Shown here: positions 46,394 to 55,665 of the stretch, piece after piece
Layout of the letters: the number at the start of each line of letters is the position of its first letter
Numbering within the stretch: position 1 is the first letter of the stretch
Source: Mesorhizobium sp. WSM3626
GTDB lineage: Bacteria; Pseudomonadota; Alphaproteobacteria; Rhizobiales; Rhizobiaceae
Length of the DNA: 64,000 nucleotides
Assembly (NCBI RefSeq): GCF_000513935.1
Contig: NZ_AZUY01000027.1
Span: forward strand, 154 to 64,153
Direction of reading: 5' to 3'
Notes under the pieces: generated by a model
Database searches by the model: none
Told to the model about the DNA's origin: nothing
Seen by the model: only the letters and a program-made list of their open reading frames with translations
Translations under genes and position numbers: made by a program

Positions 46394-46430
46394 CACGGGC
46401 CGCGTCGCAAGCGCGGCCCGATTTCATTTT
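46394..46430 (+). terminator. Terminator-like hairpin after flaB
   Basis: Stem CGGGCCGCG / CGCGGCCCG at 46396-46420 with loop TCGCAAG, followed by ATTTCATTTT. The same GGGCCGCG core as the hairpin after flaA, consistent with tandem duplication of gene plus terminator. Confidence 0.75.
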
Positions 46431-46488
46431 CGCACAAGCTTCGAGGATTAGTGTTCCGGCGGACAGTCATGCGGGGAGTCGCTCAATC

Positions 46489-48138
46489 GTGCCGGAACAG
46501 ATCCAGAGCATCATCTCGAATCTCCGCGGCTTTGGCGTCAGGCGCCTCGCCATGCTGGCGGGCATCGCTGTCCTGGTGATGGGCGTCATCGGCATTGCCT
46601 CGGTCTACCTCAACCGCCCGGCCTACGACACGCTCTATGTCGGGCTCGACCGCTCCGACGTGAACCAGATCGGCCTGGTGTTGGGTGAAGCCGGCATCGG
46701 CTTCGACGTCGGCGCCGACGGAACCTCCGTGCTGGTGCCGGCCGGCACCACGGCGCAGGCGCGCATGCTGCTTGCCGAGAAGGGCCTGCCGACCAGCGCC
46801 AATGCCGGCTATGAGCTGTTCGACAATGTCGGCGCGATGGGCCTCACCTCCTTCATGCAGCAGATCACCCGCGTGCGTGCGCTGGAAGGCGAGATCGCCC
46901 GCACCATCCAGTCCATCGCCGGCATCAAGGCGGCGCGCGTCCACATCGTCATGTCCGAGCGCGCCAATTTCCGCCGCGACGAACAGCAGCCCTCCGCCTC
47001 GGTCGTCATCCGCTACGCCGGCATCGACGCGGAGAAGAGCGCCATGTCGATCCGCCACCTCGTCGCCGCTGCCGTGCCTGGCCTGTCGGCCGACAAGGTG
47101 ACGGTGCTCGATTCCAACGGCAATCTGCTGGCCGCGGGTGATGATCCCTCCAACACCAGTGCCGCCCGCACGCTCGGCGTCGAGCAGACCGTGGAGGCGC
47201 AGATCGGTGACAACATCCGCCGCGCTCTGACACCCTATCTCGGCCCGGACAATTTCCGCGCCAGCATCAAGGCCGAGGTCAACACCGACACCCGTCAGAC
47301 GGAAGAGACAATCTTCGACCCGAATTCCCGTGTCGAGCGCTCGGTGCAATCGGTGCGCGCCAATGAGAACAGCAACCAGAAGCAGGCTTCAACTCCCGCC
47401 AGCGTCGAGCAGAACCTGCCCGAAACCCAGGCGACCAGCACCGAGGGTCCGCAGACCTCCTCGGCCAACGACCGCAAGGAGGAGATCACCAACTACGAGA
47501 TCAATTCCAAGAAGATCGCCACCGTCTCCAACGGCTATTCAGTGACCAAGATGTCGATTGCCGTCGTCGTCAACCAGGATCGGCTGAAGACGATCCTGGG
47601 CAAGGATGCGACACCGGAGCAGATCGCCAAGCGCGTCGCCGAAATCCAGAAGATGGTGAGCTCCGCCACCGGCTTCGACGACAAGCGCGGCGACGTCATC
47701 GACGTCTCGGCCGTCGAGTTCATCGACGGGCTGGACGGCGAGGCGGTGCCCCAGGCGGGAATGCTCGATTCCATCGGCCAGCATGCCGGCACGCTGATCA
47801 ATGCCGGGGCCTTCATCGTCGTGGTGTTCCTGGTCGCCTTTTTTGGCCTGCGGCCGATGGCGGCCGCGTTGACGGCCAGGGCGACGCCCGCCATAGCAGG
47901 CCCCAATTTCGATGAAGTCCAGCGCTCTCTGCCGACGCCGGAGGCAGCCGCTTCCGCCGATGCGGGTGCCGCCATTGGCGCCCTGCCCGGCACGCGTGCC
48001 GGCGCCACCCCGCTCGACGATCTGCGCCAGAAGATCAGGCCGGCCCCGCAGGAGCGGCTTGCCCGCATGGTTGACATCAACGAGGAACGCACCGCGCAGA
48101 TCCTGCGCAAATGGGCGGCCCAGGAAGTCGCGGCGTAG
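46489..48138 (+). CDS. fliF: FliF, MS-ring protein
   Basis: 549 residues from a GTG at 46489 with GGGGAG upstream. Membrane segments lie at the N-terminus (LAMLAGIAVLVMGVIGIASVYL) and near residue 440 (LINAGAFIVVVFLVAFFGLRPM). The periplasmic ring-building motifs are GAMGLTSFMQQITRVRALEG, HIVMSERANFRRDE and IRYAGIDAEKSAMSIRHLV, and the cytoplasmic tail ending PAPQERLARMVDINEERTAQ binds FliG. FliF is the first scaffold of the basal body. It lies between the flagellins and a fliH-like gene rather than beside visN as in Sinorhizobium. Confidence 0.95.
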   Translation: MPEQIQSIISNLRGFGVRRLAMLAGIAVLVMGVIGIASVYLNRPAYDTLYVGLDRSDVNQIGLVLGEAGIGFDVGADGTSVLVPAGTTAQARMLLAEKGLPTSANAGYELFDNVGAMGLTSFMQQITRVRALEGEIARTIQSIAGIKAARVHIVMSERANFRRDEQQPSASVVIRYAGIDAEKSAMSIRHLVAAAVPGLSADKVTVLDSNGNLLAAGDDPSNTSAARTLGVEQTVEAQIGDNIRRALTPYLGPDNFRASIKAEVNTDTRQTEETIFDPNSRVERSVQSVRANENSNQKQASTPASVEQNLPETQATSTEGPQTSSANDRKEEITNYEINSKKIATVSNGYSVTKMSIAVVVNQDRLKTILGKDATPEQIAKRVAEIQKMVSSATGFDDKRGDVIDVSAVEFIDGLDGEAVPQAGMLDSIGQHAGTLINAGAFIVVVFLVAFFGLRPMAAALTARATPAIAGPNFDEVQRSLPTPEAAASADAGAAIGALPGTRAGATPLDDLRQKIRPAPQERLARMVDINEERTAQILRKWAAQEVAA

Positions 48139-48141
48139 ACC

Positions 48142-48759
48142 ATGCCCTCCGCAGCCCTCTTCGATCTTCTCCCTGATTTCGGCACGCGCGCGCAACGTGC
48201 CAGCCAGCCCCAGGCCGCCACCGAGCACAAACCCGAGTCGGCACCGCCGGCCGATATCGGCACGCTGATCGCCGAAGCGGTTGCCCAGGCGGAGGCAGCG
48301 CTCGGCGAACGGCTTGCCGCGACGCATGAAGCAGCGCTGGAAGCGGAACGCCGGGCCAATGCCGAGGAAGCGAAGGCCTTTCTCGACAGCTTCGGTGGCG
48401 ATGTCGGCAAGGCGGTCTCGTCGCGGCTCGACGCCATGGAGGCGCGCGTGACGGATCTTGTCGGCGCCACGGTCGCCCGCATCATCGGCGGCGTGGTCAG
48501 CGACGATCTGCGGAAGCGCTCGCTTGAAGCGCTCGCCGGCGCGGTCCGCGAAGCCGTCGGCGATGGCGAAGCCGTGCGCATCACGGTCCGCGGGCCGCTC
48601 TCGCTGTTCGAAACGCTGAAGGCATCGCTTGGGCCGCGTGCCGAAAATCTCGACTTCATCGAGGCGCCCGGCTTCGACCTGACGGTCACCATCGACGAGG
48701 CCGTGTTCGAGACGCGCATGGCCGAATGGTCGGCAACACTTTCCGAGGTGCTGTCATGA
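48142..48759 (+). CDS. fliH: FliH-like export ATPase regulator
   Basis: 205 residues. A Pro/Ala-rich N-terminus is followed by a long helical Ala/Glu-rich segment (LIAEAVAQAEAALGERLAA, HEAALEAERRANAEEAKAFL) and a C-terminal domain (VARIIGGVVSDDLRKRSLEAL, AVRITVRGPLSLFETL). This is the FliH/HrpE layout: coiled coil then a compact C-terminal domain that binds FliI. Sequence divergence means the call rests on architecture and on its place after fliF. Starts three bases after fliF and overlaps motB by four bases. Confidence 0.68.
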   Translation: MPSAALFDLLPDFGTRAQRASQPQAATEHKPESAPPADIGTLIAEAVAQAEAALGERLAATHEAALEAERRANAEEAKAFLDSFGGDVGKAVSSRLDAMEARVTDLVGATVARIIGGVVSDDLRKRSLEALAGAVREAVGDGEAVRITVRGPLSLFETLKASLGPRAENLDFIEAPGFDLTVTIDEAVFETRMAEWSATLSEVLS

Positions 48760-50150
48760 GCGTCGCCGATGCCGATCATGGCAGGCACGAGATCATCATC
48801 GTGCGGCGCGGGCATGACGACCACGACGAAGGTCACCATGGCGGCGTCTGGAAGATCGCCTTCGCCGACTTCATGACCGCGATGATGTGCTTCTTCCTGG
48901 TCATGTGGCTGATCAATGCCGCCAACGAACAGACCAAGGCCGCGGTCGCCAGCTACTTCAACCCCGTCAAGCTGGTCGACCGTGAGTCGAGCCGCAAGGG
49001 CCTCCAGGATCTCGGCAATGGGCCGCGCTCGGTCGGACTGATGGCCGACGACCCGCAAGAAGCGACAACCAAGGCCGGGCAGGACGGCAGCGGCGCCGCG
49101 GGCTCATCCAACCGCAAGCAGGAAAAGCAGGAGCCGCAGCAGTCGCCACAGTCCGACGAGCATCTTTTCGCCGACCCCTATGCGGTGCTCTCGGAGATCG
49201 CCACGGATACCGGCGTCATGCAGAATGTCAGCCAGAAGGGCGATGGCGGCGCGCAGAATTCCGGCCCGGCGACGGGTGCCTCGGGCGGCGCGTCCTACCG
49301 CGATCCCTTCGAGCCGGACTTCTGGTCGCAGCAGGTCGCCGCGCCCGGCGCCGAGGCGAGCGCCCAGCGTCCCAGGATCGAGGGCGACCCGCTCAAGTCC
49401 GGCGACAAGGCGGCCGAGACTCAGGTCGCCAAGGTCAAGGCCGTGCCGCCCGCATCGCCGGTCAAGGACGCACCGCTCGAGCCCTTGGCCGGAGATGGCA
49501 AGAATACCGCCGCGACAATGGTCAATACGGGCGATGCCAAGACCGGCGATGCCAAGACGGGGGATACCAAGGCGGGCGACGCCAAGGCTGGAGAGAACAA
49601 GGCCGCTGATGCGGCCAAGGCGGGCACGGCCGTCCCGAAGCAGGAGGCCGCAAAAACCGAGGCGGCGGACAAGGCTCCGACCGGCGCCGCGCTGAAGGCG
49701 GCTGCCGACGTCAAGCAGCAGCTCGCCGATGCCTTCAAGCCCGGTGACAAGCTGCATGATGGTGTCTCGGTGGAAGCCACCGACAAGGGTGTCGTCATCT
49801 CCATCACCGACCAGCTCGACTTCGGCATGTTCGAGGTCGGGTCGGCGGTGCCGAGTCGGGAGCTGGTGCTGGCGATGGAAAAGATCGGCCACATCGTCAA
49901 CAGCCAGAAGGGCACCATCAGCATCAACGGCCACACCGATGCGCGCCCTTTCCGCAGCGCCAGCTACGACAATTGGCGGCTGTCGACGGCGCGGGCGCAC
50001 TCCGCCTATTACATGCTCGTGCGCGGCGGCGTCGATGAACGCCGCATCACCGAGGTTGCCGGCTTCGCGGATCGCCAGCCCAAGGATCCGGCAGACCCAA
50101 TGTCGGCGGCCAACCGCCGCATCGAGATCCTGATGGCGACCGGCGGATGA
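48756..50150 (+). CDS. motB: MotB, flagellar stator protein with long linker
   Basis: 464 residues. One membrane segment at about 34-56 (AFADFMTAMMCFFLVMWLIN) contains the proton-carrying Asp38 in AFADFM. The C-terminal OmpA-like peptidoglycan-binding domain from about 330 includes GTISINGHTDARPF, SAYYMLVRGGVDERRI and ANRRIEIL. The periplasmic linker of about 260 residues is much longer than in enteric MotB (308 residues total) and contains five 15-base repeats at 49530-49604 encoding GDAKT-type units. Overlaps its neighbours on both sides by ATGA. Confidence 0.95.
   Translation: MSVADADHGRHEIIIVRRGHDDHDEGHHGGVWKIAFADFMTAMMCFFLVMWLINAANEQTKAAVASYFNPVKLVDRESSRKGLQDLGNGPRSVGLMADDPQEATTKAGQDGSGAAGSSNRKQEKQEPQQSPQSDEHLFADPYAVLSEIATDTGVMQNVSQKGDGGAQNSGPATGASGGASYRDPFEPDFWSQQVAAPGAEASAQRPRIEGDPLKSGDKAAETQVAKVKAVPPASPVKDAPLEPLAGDGKNTAATMVNTGDAKTGDAKTGDTKAGDAKAGENKAADAAKAGTAVPKQEAAKTEAADKAPTGAALKAAADVKQQLADAFKPGDKLHDGVSVEATDKGVVISITDQLDFGMFEVGSAVPSRELVLAMEKIGHIVNSQKGTISINGHTDARPFRSASYDNWRLSTARAHSAYYMLVRGGVDERRITEVAGFADRQPKDPADPMSAANRRIEILMATGG
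49530..49604 (+). repeat. Five tandem 15-base units inside motB
   Basis: Consecutive units 49530-49544, 49545-49559, 49560-49574, 49575-49589 and 49590-49604 encode GDAKT, GDAKT, GDTKA, GDAKA and GENKA. The unit is in frame, so copy-number change would alter only linker length. Units diverge toward the 3' end. Confidence 0.85.
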
Positions 50151-51517
50151 AGCGGACGGCGCTGACCAGTCGCCTGATGGGCCTGTTGCTGCTGGCCACG
50201 GCATATCCGTCGGCGGGCTTCGCCCAGGATACGCTGCAGCCCTATCAACTGGTGCGCTCGTTGCAGCTCGTCCAGGACCGTATCGCGGCCGGCGATCACG
50301 CCGCGATGCCGATGCAGGCCAAGCTGCTCGAGATGACCGATGCGCGGTTGCGCGCGGCCGATGCCGAGGATTTCAAGGATCCCAGGAATTTTCGCGCGCT
50401 CCTGGTCTACGGCATGAGCGGCGGCAATCCGGTAACCGTCGAGGCGGCCGTGTCGCGCGCCGCCTCCGATCCGCGCAACCTTGCCATGGCCAAAGGTGTG
50501 ATCGACTACCTGAACGGCCGGCCCGGCGAGGCGATCGAAGCCCTGAGGTCGATCGATCCGATGGCTCTGCCAGGCGATCTCGGCGCGTTCCTCGCCTTGG
50601 TCAAAGGCTCGCTGCTTGCCACGGACCAGCCGGCGACCGCACTCACGCTGTTCGACGAGGCCAAGCTGCTCAGCCCCGGCACTCTGGTCGAGGAAGCGGC
50701 GCTGCGGCGCTCGGTCGGCATTGCCGTGACGCAAGGCGACGCGGCACGGTTCGCGCTTGCCTCCACCCAGTATGTCGAGCGCTATCTCTATTCGCCTTAC
50801 GCCAGCCAGTTCGCCGACTCCTTCGTCTCCGGCGTCATCGCCCTGCACATGTCGATCAGCCAGGACAAGCTTGCCGACATCACCTCGATGATGGATCCCG
50901 AGCGCGAGAAGGTGATCTATCTGCGCATCGCCCGCCGCGCCGCGATTGACGGCATGAGCGACTTGTCGGCCTTCGCCTCGGCACGGGCCGAGCAGGGTCG
51001 CGACGGCAACACCAATCAGGGCGATCCGCGCGCCCTGCTCTATTCCAGCCTGTCCACGGTGACCTCCGATACCATCGAGGACGTGCGTGCCAAACTGGGC
51101 AAGATCGACCGCAGCAGGTTGTCGGACGGCGACCGCGCCTTGCTCGACGCGGCCCAGACCATCGCCGGTGAAGTGGTGGCACCGCCTGCCTCCCCTCCGG
51201 CCGCAAATCCGGCGCCCGCCCCGGTTGTGCCATCGCCCGAACCCGAGATTGCGGCCGCGCCAGCCACCGATGCCGCCGGATTGCCACCTGTCGAGGGCGC
51301 CGTCCCTGAACAGACCGCCGTAGCGCCATCCCTGGACGCAGCAGCGGCTGCGCCGAACGCATCCACGCCCGCAATCGATGCGGCGACCGTCCTGCCGGCA
51401 TCGGCACCGGCGGTCTCGGCCAGCGCCGGCACGACAGACCCGACCGACGCCGCCATGACGAAAACCCGTCGACAGCTAGACCTGATCGACCAGATGCTTG
51501 GAGCCGCCCCGAAATGA
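50147..51517 (+). CDS. motC: MotC, periplasmic motor protein
   Basis: 456 residues with a signal peptide (RLMGLLLLATAYPSAGFA, cleavage near residue 26), then a TPR-like helical body (LQLVQDRIAAGDHAAMPMQA, ARRAAIDGMSDLSAFASARA) and a Pro/Ala-rich C-terminal tail. In rhizobia MotC is a periplasmic protein needed for rotation, binds MotB and depends on MotE for folding; motE is at 41239. The order motB-motC-motD is conserved. ATGA overlap at both ends. Confidence 0.9.
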   Translation: MKRTALTSRLMGLLLLATAYPSAGFAQDTLQPYQLVRSLQLVQDRIAAGDHAAMPMQAKLLEMTDARLRAADAEDFKDPRNFRALLVYGMSGGNPVTVEAAVSRAASDPRNLAMAKGVIDYLNGRPGEAIEALRSIDPMALPGDLGAFLALVKGSLLATDQPATALTLFDEAKLLSPGTLVEEAALRRSVGIAVTQGDAARFALASTQYVERYLYSPYASQFADSFVSGVIALHMSISQDKLADITSMMDPEREKVIYLRIARRAAIDGMSDLSAFASARAEQGRDGNTNQGDPRALLYSSLSTVTSDTIEDVRAKLGKIDRSRLSDGDRALLDAAQTIAGEVVAPPASPPAANPAPAPVVPSPEPEIAAAPATDAAGLPPVEGAVPEQTAVAPSLDAAAAAPNASTPAIDAATVLPASAPAVSASAGTTDPTDAAMTKTRRQLDLIDQMLGAAPK

Positions 51518-52890
51518 CCCCCAGCCTCGGCCCGGCCCTGCCAGGATTTACCGCCGCGCGCACGGCCGAGCAGCCGGCCGCGTCCGGAAGAAAGGACGAC
51601 ACCGGTTTCGGAGAGATGGTGCACGGCGGCGCGAGCCCTGCCCATTCGGAGAAGCAGCCACCGGCCGAGGCAGGCTCCCGCGATCCGCGGTGGAGCAGGC
51701 TTGCCGCGGAGCTTGCGGCAAAGGCAGGCGAGGACAAGCCGATGCCCGCCGGCAAGGCAAGGGCCACGCCGAGCGGATCGTCTGCCGCGAAATCCATGAA
51801 GGACGGCAAGGACGCCGGGACGGACAAGGATGCCGATGCCGAAGCGCCGGCCGCCGATCCGGGCGCAACGCCGCTCGACGGGCATCTGCCGCTGCTGATG
51901 GCGTTTCATGACCTGCGCCATTTCTCGACATCGACCAAGTCGGCCGACTCGAGCGCGAGCGAAACAGGACAGGGCTCTGCTATCGATGGACAGCTTCCGT
52001 CGAAGGCCTATCGGCAGAAATCTGCAACGGGGCGTGACGGTCTCGAACCCATGTCCGAGCCTGAGCGGGTATCGCTCGTCGACGGGCCGTTGACGAAACT
52101 CGACGGCAAGCTCGTCCGCGATGCCGCCGGCGCGCCGAAACACGACAATGCCATCGCGGCCGACCCCCTGCCCGAGGCGCCCGCGGAGGGGCCGGGCGTG
52201 GAGACGAAACAGGCGGGGCCGCAGCTGAAATCCATTGCCGACCTTCAGTCCTCATTGCGGTCCGAGCCGGGAAAACAGCAGTCGGCGGCGGCACGCATCG
52301 ACGTGGTTTCCGAACGCAGCTTTCCCGCGCCGCCGCAGGCACCGATGAGCCAGGCAGCCCTCAACGTGATCGGCGCCATTTCAGCCGATGGGGGCCCGAA
52401 CAAGACGCTTTCCACGGCTTCCGCGACCGCTCAACTGACGGGCTCTGTTGCCGTTCCGACACATGTGTTGAAGATCGAACTTCACCCGGCCGAACTGGGC
52501 ATGGTCACGGCCCATCTTCGGCTCTCCGGAGAACAACTGTCGATTGAATTGAAACCCGAAACACACGATGCCTACCGCCGGCTTTCCAGCGACAGCGAGG
52601 CGATCGTCAAGTCGCTGCGCGGGCTGGGTTTCGAGGTTGATAAGGTCACGATCTTACAACCCTCGGTCGCAATTCCCCCTACAACCCGGACGGATGCAAC
52701 CGCCTCCGTGAGCGCTGCACCCGGCCGCGATCCATCATCCTTCCAGCCCGGAAATTCCGGCGGCGGCAATAATGGAGCCGGCGGCCAGCAGTCGGGTCAG
52801 CAATCCGCAAGGGGTAACCATGATGAAGCGCAAGCACACGGCCGCGCCGCTTCGCCTTCTCGCGAGCGCGCTGGCGATATATTTATCTAG
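51514..52890 (+). CDS. fliK: MotD / FliK, hook-length control protein
   Basis: 458 residues. The N-terminal 300 are low-complexity and rich in Ala, Pro, Lys and Ser; the C-terminal Flg_hook domain lies at about 320-395 (LKIELHPAELGMVTAHLRLS, then YRRLSSDSEAIVKSLRGLGF). FliK measures hook length and signals FlhB to switch to filament export; the gene was first called motD in Sinorhizobium. The tail is Gly/Asn/Gln-rich. Its last 71 bases overlap the start of the transglycosylase gene in another frame. Confidence 0.87.
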   Translation: MTPSLGPALPGFTAARTAEQPAASGRKDDTGFGEMVHGGASPAHSEKQPPAEAGSRDPRWSRLAAELAAKAGEDKPMPAGKARATPSGSSAAKSMKDGKDAGTDKDADAEAPAADPGATPLDGHLPLLMAFHDLRHFSTSTKSADSSASETGQGSAIDGQLPSKAYRQKSATGRDGLEPMSEPERVSLVDGPLTKLDGKLVRDAAGAPKHDNAIAADPLPEAPAEGPGVETKQAGPQLKSIADLQSSLRSEPGKQQSAAARIDVVSERSFPAPPQAPMSQAALNVIGAISADGGPNKTLSTASATAQLTGSVAVPTHVLKIELHPAELGMVTAHLRLSGEQLSIELKPETHDAYRRLSSDSEAIVKSLRGLGFEVDKVTILQPSVAIPPTTRTDATASVSAAPGRDPSSFQPGNSGGGNNGAGGQQSGQQSARGNHDEAQAHGRAASPSRERAGDIFI

Positions 52891-53407
52891 CCTCGCGAGC
52901 AGCGCCGGCGCCGCCACCAATCCTTGCGAACCCGAGATCCTGCGTGCCGCCGACCGCTATGGCGTACCCGCCGGCATCCTCTATGCCGTCGGATTGACGG
53001 AAACCGGCAACAAGGGCAGTCTTCAGCCTAACGCCTTGAACATAGAGGGAAAAGCAGTCTTCCCGAGAAGCCGGGCCGAAGCGCTTGCCGCCTTCGCCAA
53101 CGCCCAGCGCGAGGGCAAGACACTGATCGATCTGGGCTGCATGCAGATCAACCATCACTACCATGCCTCGCATTTCCGCAGCGTGGAGGACATGCTCGAC
53201 CCACGCCAGAACGTCGACTACGCGGCAAGCTTCCTGGCCAGCCTCCATGCCCGCCATGTGACCTGGTCGATGGCCGTCGCCCGCTATCATGCCGGTCCCG
53301 ACAACGATCCGGCGCAGAAGGTCTATGTCTGCAGGGTGATCGCCAACATGGTGGCCACCGGCTTCGGCAAATGGACCACGAACGCTCGCGCCTTCTGCAA
53401 CCCATAA
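52820..53407 (+). CDS. Lytic transglycosylase of the flagellar locus
   Basis: 195 residues from the ATG at 52820 (or the next one at 52823), with AAGGGG nine bases upstream, inside the end of fliK. Signal peptide PLRLLASALAIYLSSLASSAGA. The transglycosylase SLT fold follows: AADRYGVPAGILYAVGLTET with the catalytic Glu of TETGN, CMQINHHYH, and ARYHAGPDND. Position and export signal suggest it opens peptidoglycan for rod insertion, a role FlgJ has in enteric bacteria; no flgJ is seen here. Equivalent to the orf after motD in Sinorhizobium. Confidence 0.87.
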   Translation: MMKRKHTAAPLRLLASALAIYLSSLASSAGAATNPCEPEILRAADRYGVPAGILYAVGLTETGNKGSLQPNALNIEGKAVFPRSRAEALAAFANAQREGKTLIDLGCMQINHHYHASHFRSVEDMLDPRQNVDYAASFLASLHARHVTWSMAVARYHAGPDNDPAQKVYVCRVIANMVATGFGKWTTNARAFCNP

Positions 53408-53630
53408 GCGCATTTTCTGCTTCTAATACATCAACTCCCTGGATGCGAAGCGGTCCATTCGACTTGGTCAAGACTTGGGCTCACAAACATATCTGGCGGC
53501 GCGCTAATGCAACCGTTCCGACTCCAGACTCCCAAGAAACTAGTTACAAGAAATGACGGTTGTTCAGGATTCTCGCCAGCGGATACGCCTTTCCCCACGG
53601 GGCAAATGTGCTGATTCGGAGGCGGGGCCG
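53408..53630 (+). promoter_or_regulatory. Intergenic region upstream of rem
   Basis: 223 bases. The promoter through which VisNR activates rem should lie here. An in-frame ATG at 53553 would extend Rem by 26 residues, but GGAGG at 53618-53622 places the start at 53631. I find no clear inverted repeat. Confidence 0.45.
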
Positions 53631-54299
53631 ATGATCGTTATCGTTGACGAGCGAGAGCTCGTGACAGAGGGCTATAATTCACTTTTCGATCGCGAGGGGA
53701 TCGCCTGCGCCGGTTTCGCGCCGGGCGAATTCGGCGAGTGGGTCAACTCGGCCGCCGACACCGATCTGCGATCGGTCCGGGCCTTCCTGATCGGCGACTG
53801 TCGCGACGGCGCGATCTCGCCGCGCCAGATCCGCGACCGCACCGGAGCTCCGGTCATTGCGCTCAGCGAGCAGCATTCGCTGGAAAACACGCTGCGGTTG
53901 TTCGAGAGCGGCGTCGACGACGTCATCCGCAAGCCGGTGCACATCCGCGAAATCCTGGCCCGCATCACCGCCATCCGCCGACGCGCCAGCGAGGACGTCG
54001 CCTATACCGAGATCGGCGCCATGCGCATCTTCATGGACGGCCGCGATCCCGAGATCGACGGCCAGCCGCTGCCCTTGCCGCGCCGCGAGCGCCGCATCCT
54101 GGAATATCTGGCGAGCAATCGCGGCCGCCGCGTCACCAAGACCCAGGTGTTCAACGCCATCTACGGCATTTTCGACGAAGAGGTCGAGGAGAACGTGGTG
54201 GAAAGCCACATCAGCAAACTGCGCAAGAAACTGCGCGAGAAGCTGGGCACCGACCCGATCGATTCCAAGCGCTTCCTCGGCTACCGGCTGGTGTTCTGA
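53631..54299 (+). CDS. rem: Rem, OmpR-type regulator of swimming genes
   Basis: 222 residues, matching the 223 reported for Sinorhizobium Rem, from the ATG at 53631 eight bases after GGAGG. An N-terminal receiver-like domain (residues 1-115) has Asp6-Glu7, Ser79 and Lys101 of the usual set, with Asp56 as the only candidate phosphorylation site (FLIGDCRDG, one residue out of register). The C-terminal winged helix is at about 130-220 ([35 protein letters not shown]). Rem relays VisNR to flagellar and chemotaxis genes as an orphan regulator with no partner kinase nearby. Confidence 0.92.
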   Translation: MIVIVDERELVTEGYNSLFDREGIACAGFAPGEFGEWVNSAADTDLRSVRAFLIGDCRDGAISPRQIRDRTGAPVIALSEQHSLENTLRLFESGVDDVIRKPVHIREILARITAIRRRASEDVAYTEIGAMRIFMDGRDPEIDGQPLPLPRRERRILEYLASNRGRRVTKTQVFNAIYGIFDEEVEENVVESHISKLRKKLREKLGTDPIDSKRFLGYRLVF

Positions 54300-54378
54300 T
54301 GCGGCACCGCGCCAGCCTCGCGCAAGACAGGAGGCGTAGCCTCGAAGCCAGTGGCAAGGATATTGCGGAGACATCTCG

Positions 54379-55638
54379 ATGAGCCTCTACGGAATGATGC
54401 GGACTGGCGTTTCCGGCATGAACGCCCAGGCAAACCGCCTGTCGACGACGGCCGACAACATCGCCAACTCCGACACCACCGGCTACAAGCGGTCCTCGGC
54501 CGAATTTTCGACGCTGATCATGCCGTCGACCGGGGGCGCCTATAATTCCGGCGGCGTCACCACCACGATCCGCCAGGCGGTCAGCGATCCGGGTGTACTT
54601 CAATACACGACCTCGGTCTCCGATCTTGCCGTCAGCGGCGATGGCTTCTTTGTCGTCCAGGACCCGAGCGGCACGCCCTTCCTGACCCGTGCCGGCGCCT
54701 TCGTTCCCGATGCACAGGGCCGGCTGGTCAATGCCGCCGGTTTCCAGCTGATGGCCTACAGTTACGCCAATGGCACGCCGGCAGCGACCGTGAACGGCTT
54801 CGAAGGTCTAGAGCCGGTTGTCATCTCCGACCAGGGACTGACCGCGACGCCGAGCACCCAGGGCAATTTCAGTGGCAATCTGCCGGCAGGTGCGACACCG
54901 GTCGCCGCCGGCAACCTGCCCACCACCAACACCGCAGGCGCGCAGTACACCTCGAAATCGTCGATGGTCGCCTATGACAATCTCGGCAACAAGAAGCTGC
55001 TCGACGTCTATTTCACCAACACCGGCGCCGGCACCTGGCAGGTGGCGGTCTTCGACCAATCGAAGGCGACGGCCGGAACTGGCTTCCCCTACGCTGGCGG
55101 CGGTGCACTGGGCTCGGCCAACCTGACCTTCGATACCACCACGGGCAAACTCACCGGCACGCCCACCAACGTTTCATTCACGGTGCCGGGCGGCGCGAGC
55201 CTCAATCTCGACCTTTCGAAGCTGACCCAGCTCGGCACCGGCTTCACCGTCTCCGACGCCCAGGTCAACGGCAATGCGCCGAGCACCATCGACAAGGTGC
55301 AGATCAGCAAGGACGGCACCATCTACGCCCAGTACAAGGACGGCACCTCCAAGCCGCTCTACAAGATTCCGCTGGCCGACGTGCAGAGCCCCGACCAGCT
55401 CAAGGCGCTGCCTGGCAATGTCTACGCCCAAGGCACCGACTCCGGTGCCATCCGTGTCGGCTTTGCCAATGAAGGCAAGCTTGGTTCGATCATTTCGGGC
55501 GCGCTCGAAAATTCCAACGTCGATATCGCGGAGGAATTGACCGACATGATCGCGGCACAGCGCAGTTACACCGCCAATTCCAAAGTCTTCCAGACCGGTT
55601 CCGATCTGATGGACGTCCTCGTCAACCTGAAGAGATAA
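54379..55638 (+). CDS. flgE: FlgE, hook protein
   Basis: 419 residues, typical hook length. The N-terminus has MRTGVSGMNAQANRLSTTAD then IANSDTTGYKRSSAEF, and the C-terminus NSNVDIAEELTDMIAAQRSY. The middle is Gly/Thr/Asn-rich. Forms the universal joint between rod and filament. Starts 79 bases after rem with its own ribosome site; first gene of the flgE-flgK-flgL-flaF-flbT-flgD-fliQ series. Confidence 0.96.
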   Translation: MSLYGMMRTGVSGMNAQANRLSTTADNIANSDTTGYKRSSAEFSTLIMPSTGGAYNSGGVTTTIRQAVSDPGVLQYTTSVSDLAVSGDGFFVVQDPSGTPFLTRAGAFVPDAQGRLVNAAGFQLMAYSYANGTPAATVNGFEGLEPVVISDQGLTATPSTQGNFSGNLPAGATPVAAGNLPTTNTAGAQYTSKSSMVAYDNLGNKKLLDVYFTNTGAGTWQVAVFDQSKATAGTGFPYAGGGALGSANLTFDTTTGKLTGTPTNVSFTVPGGASLNLDLSKLTQLGTGFTVSDAQVNGNAPSTIDKVQISKDGTIYAQYKDGTSKPLYKIPLADVQSPDQLKALPGNVYAQGTDSGAIRVGFANEGKLGSIISGALENSNVDIAEELTDMIAAQRSYTANSKVFQTGSDLMDVLVNLKR

Positions 55639-55665
55639 ACCGGGCTCCGCCCGTGAAAGACCAGC

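Noticed and set aside
47535..49058. A 507-codon minus-strand frame across fliF, fliH and motB
   Set aside because: Shadow of three coupled flagellar genes; Ser/Arg-rich translation without domains.
49500..49700. CRISPR array
   Set aside because: The repeats are contiguous 15-base coding units without spacers inside motB; no array is found elsewhere in the window.
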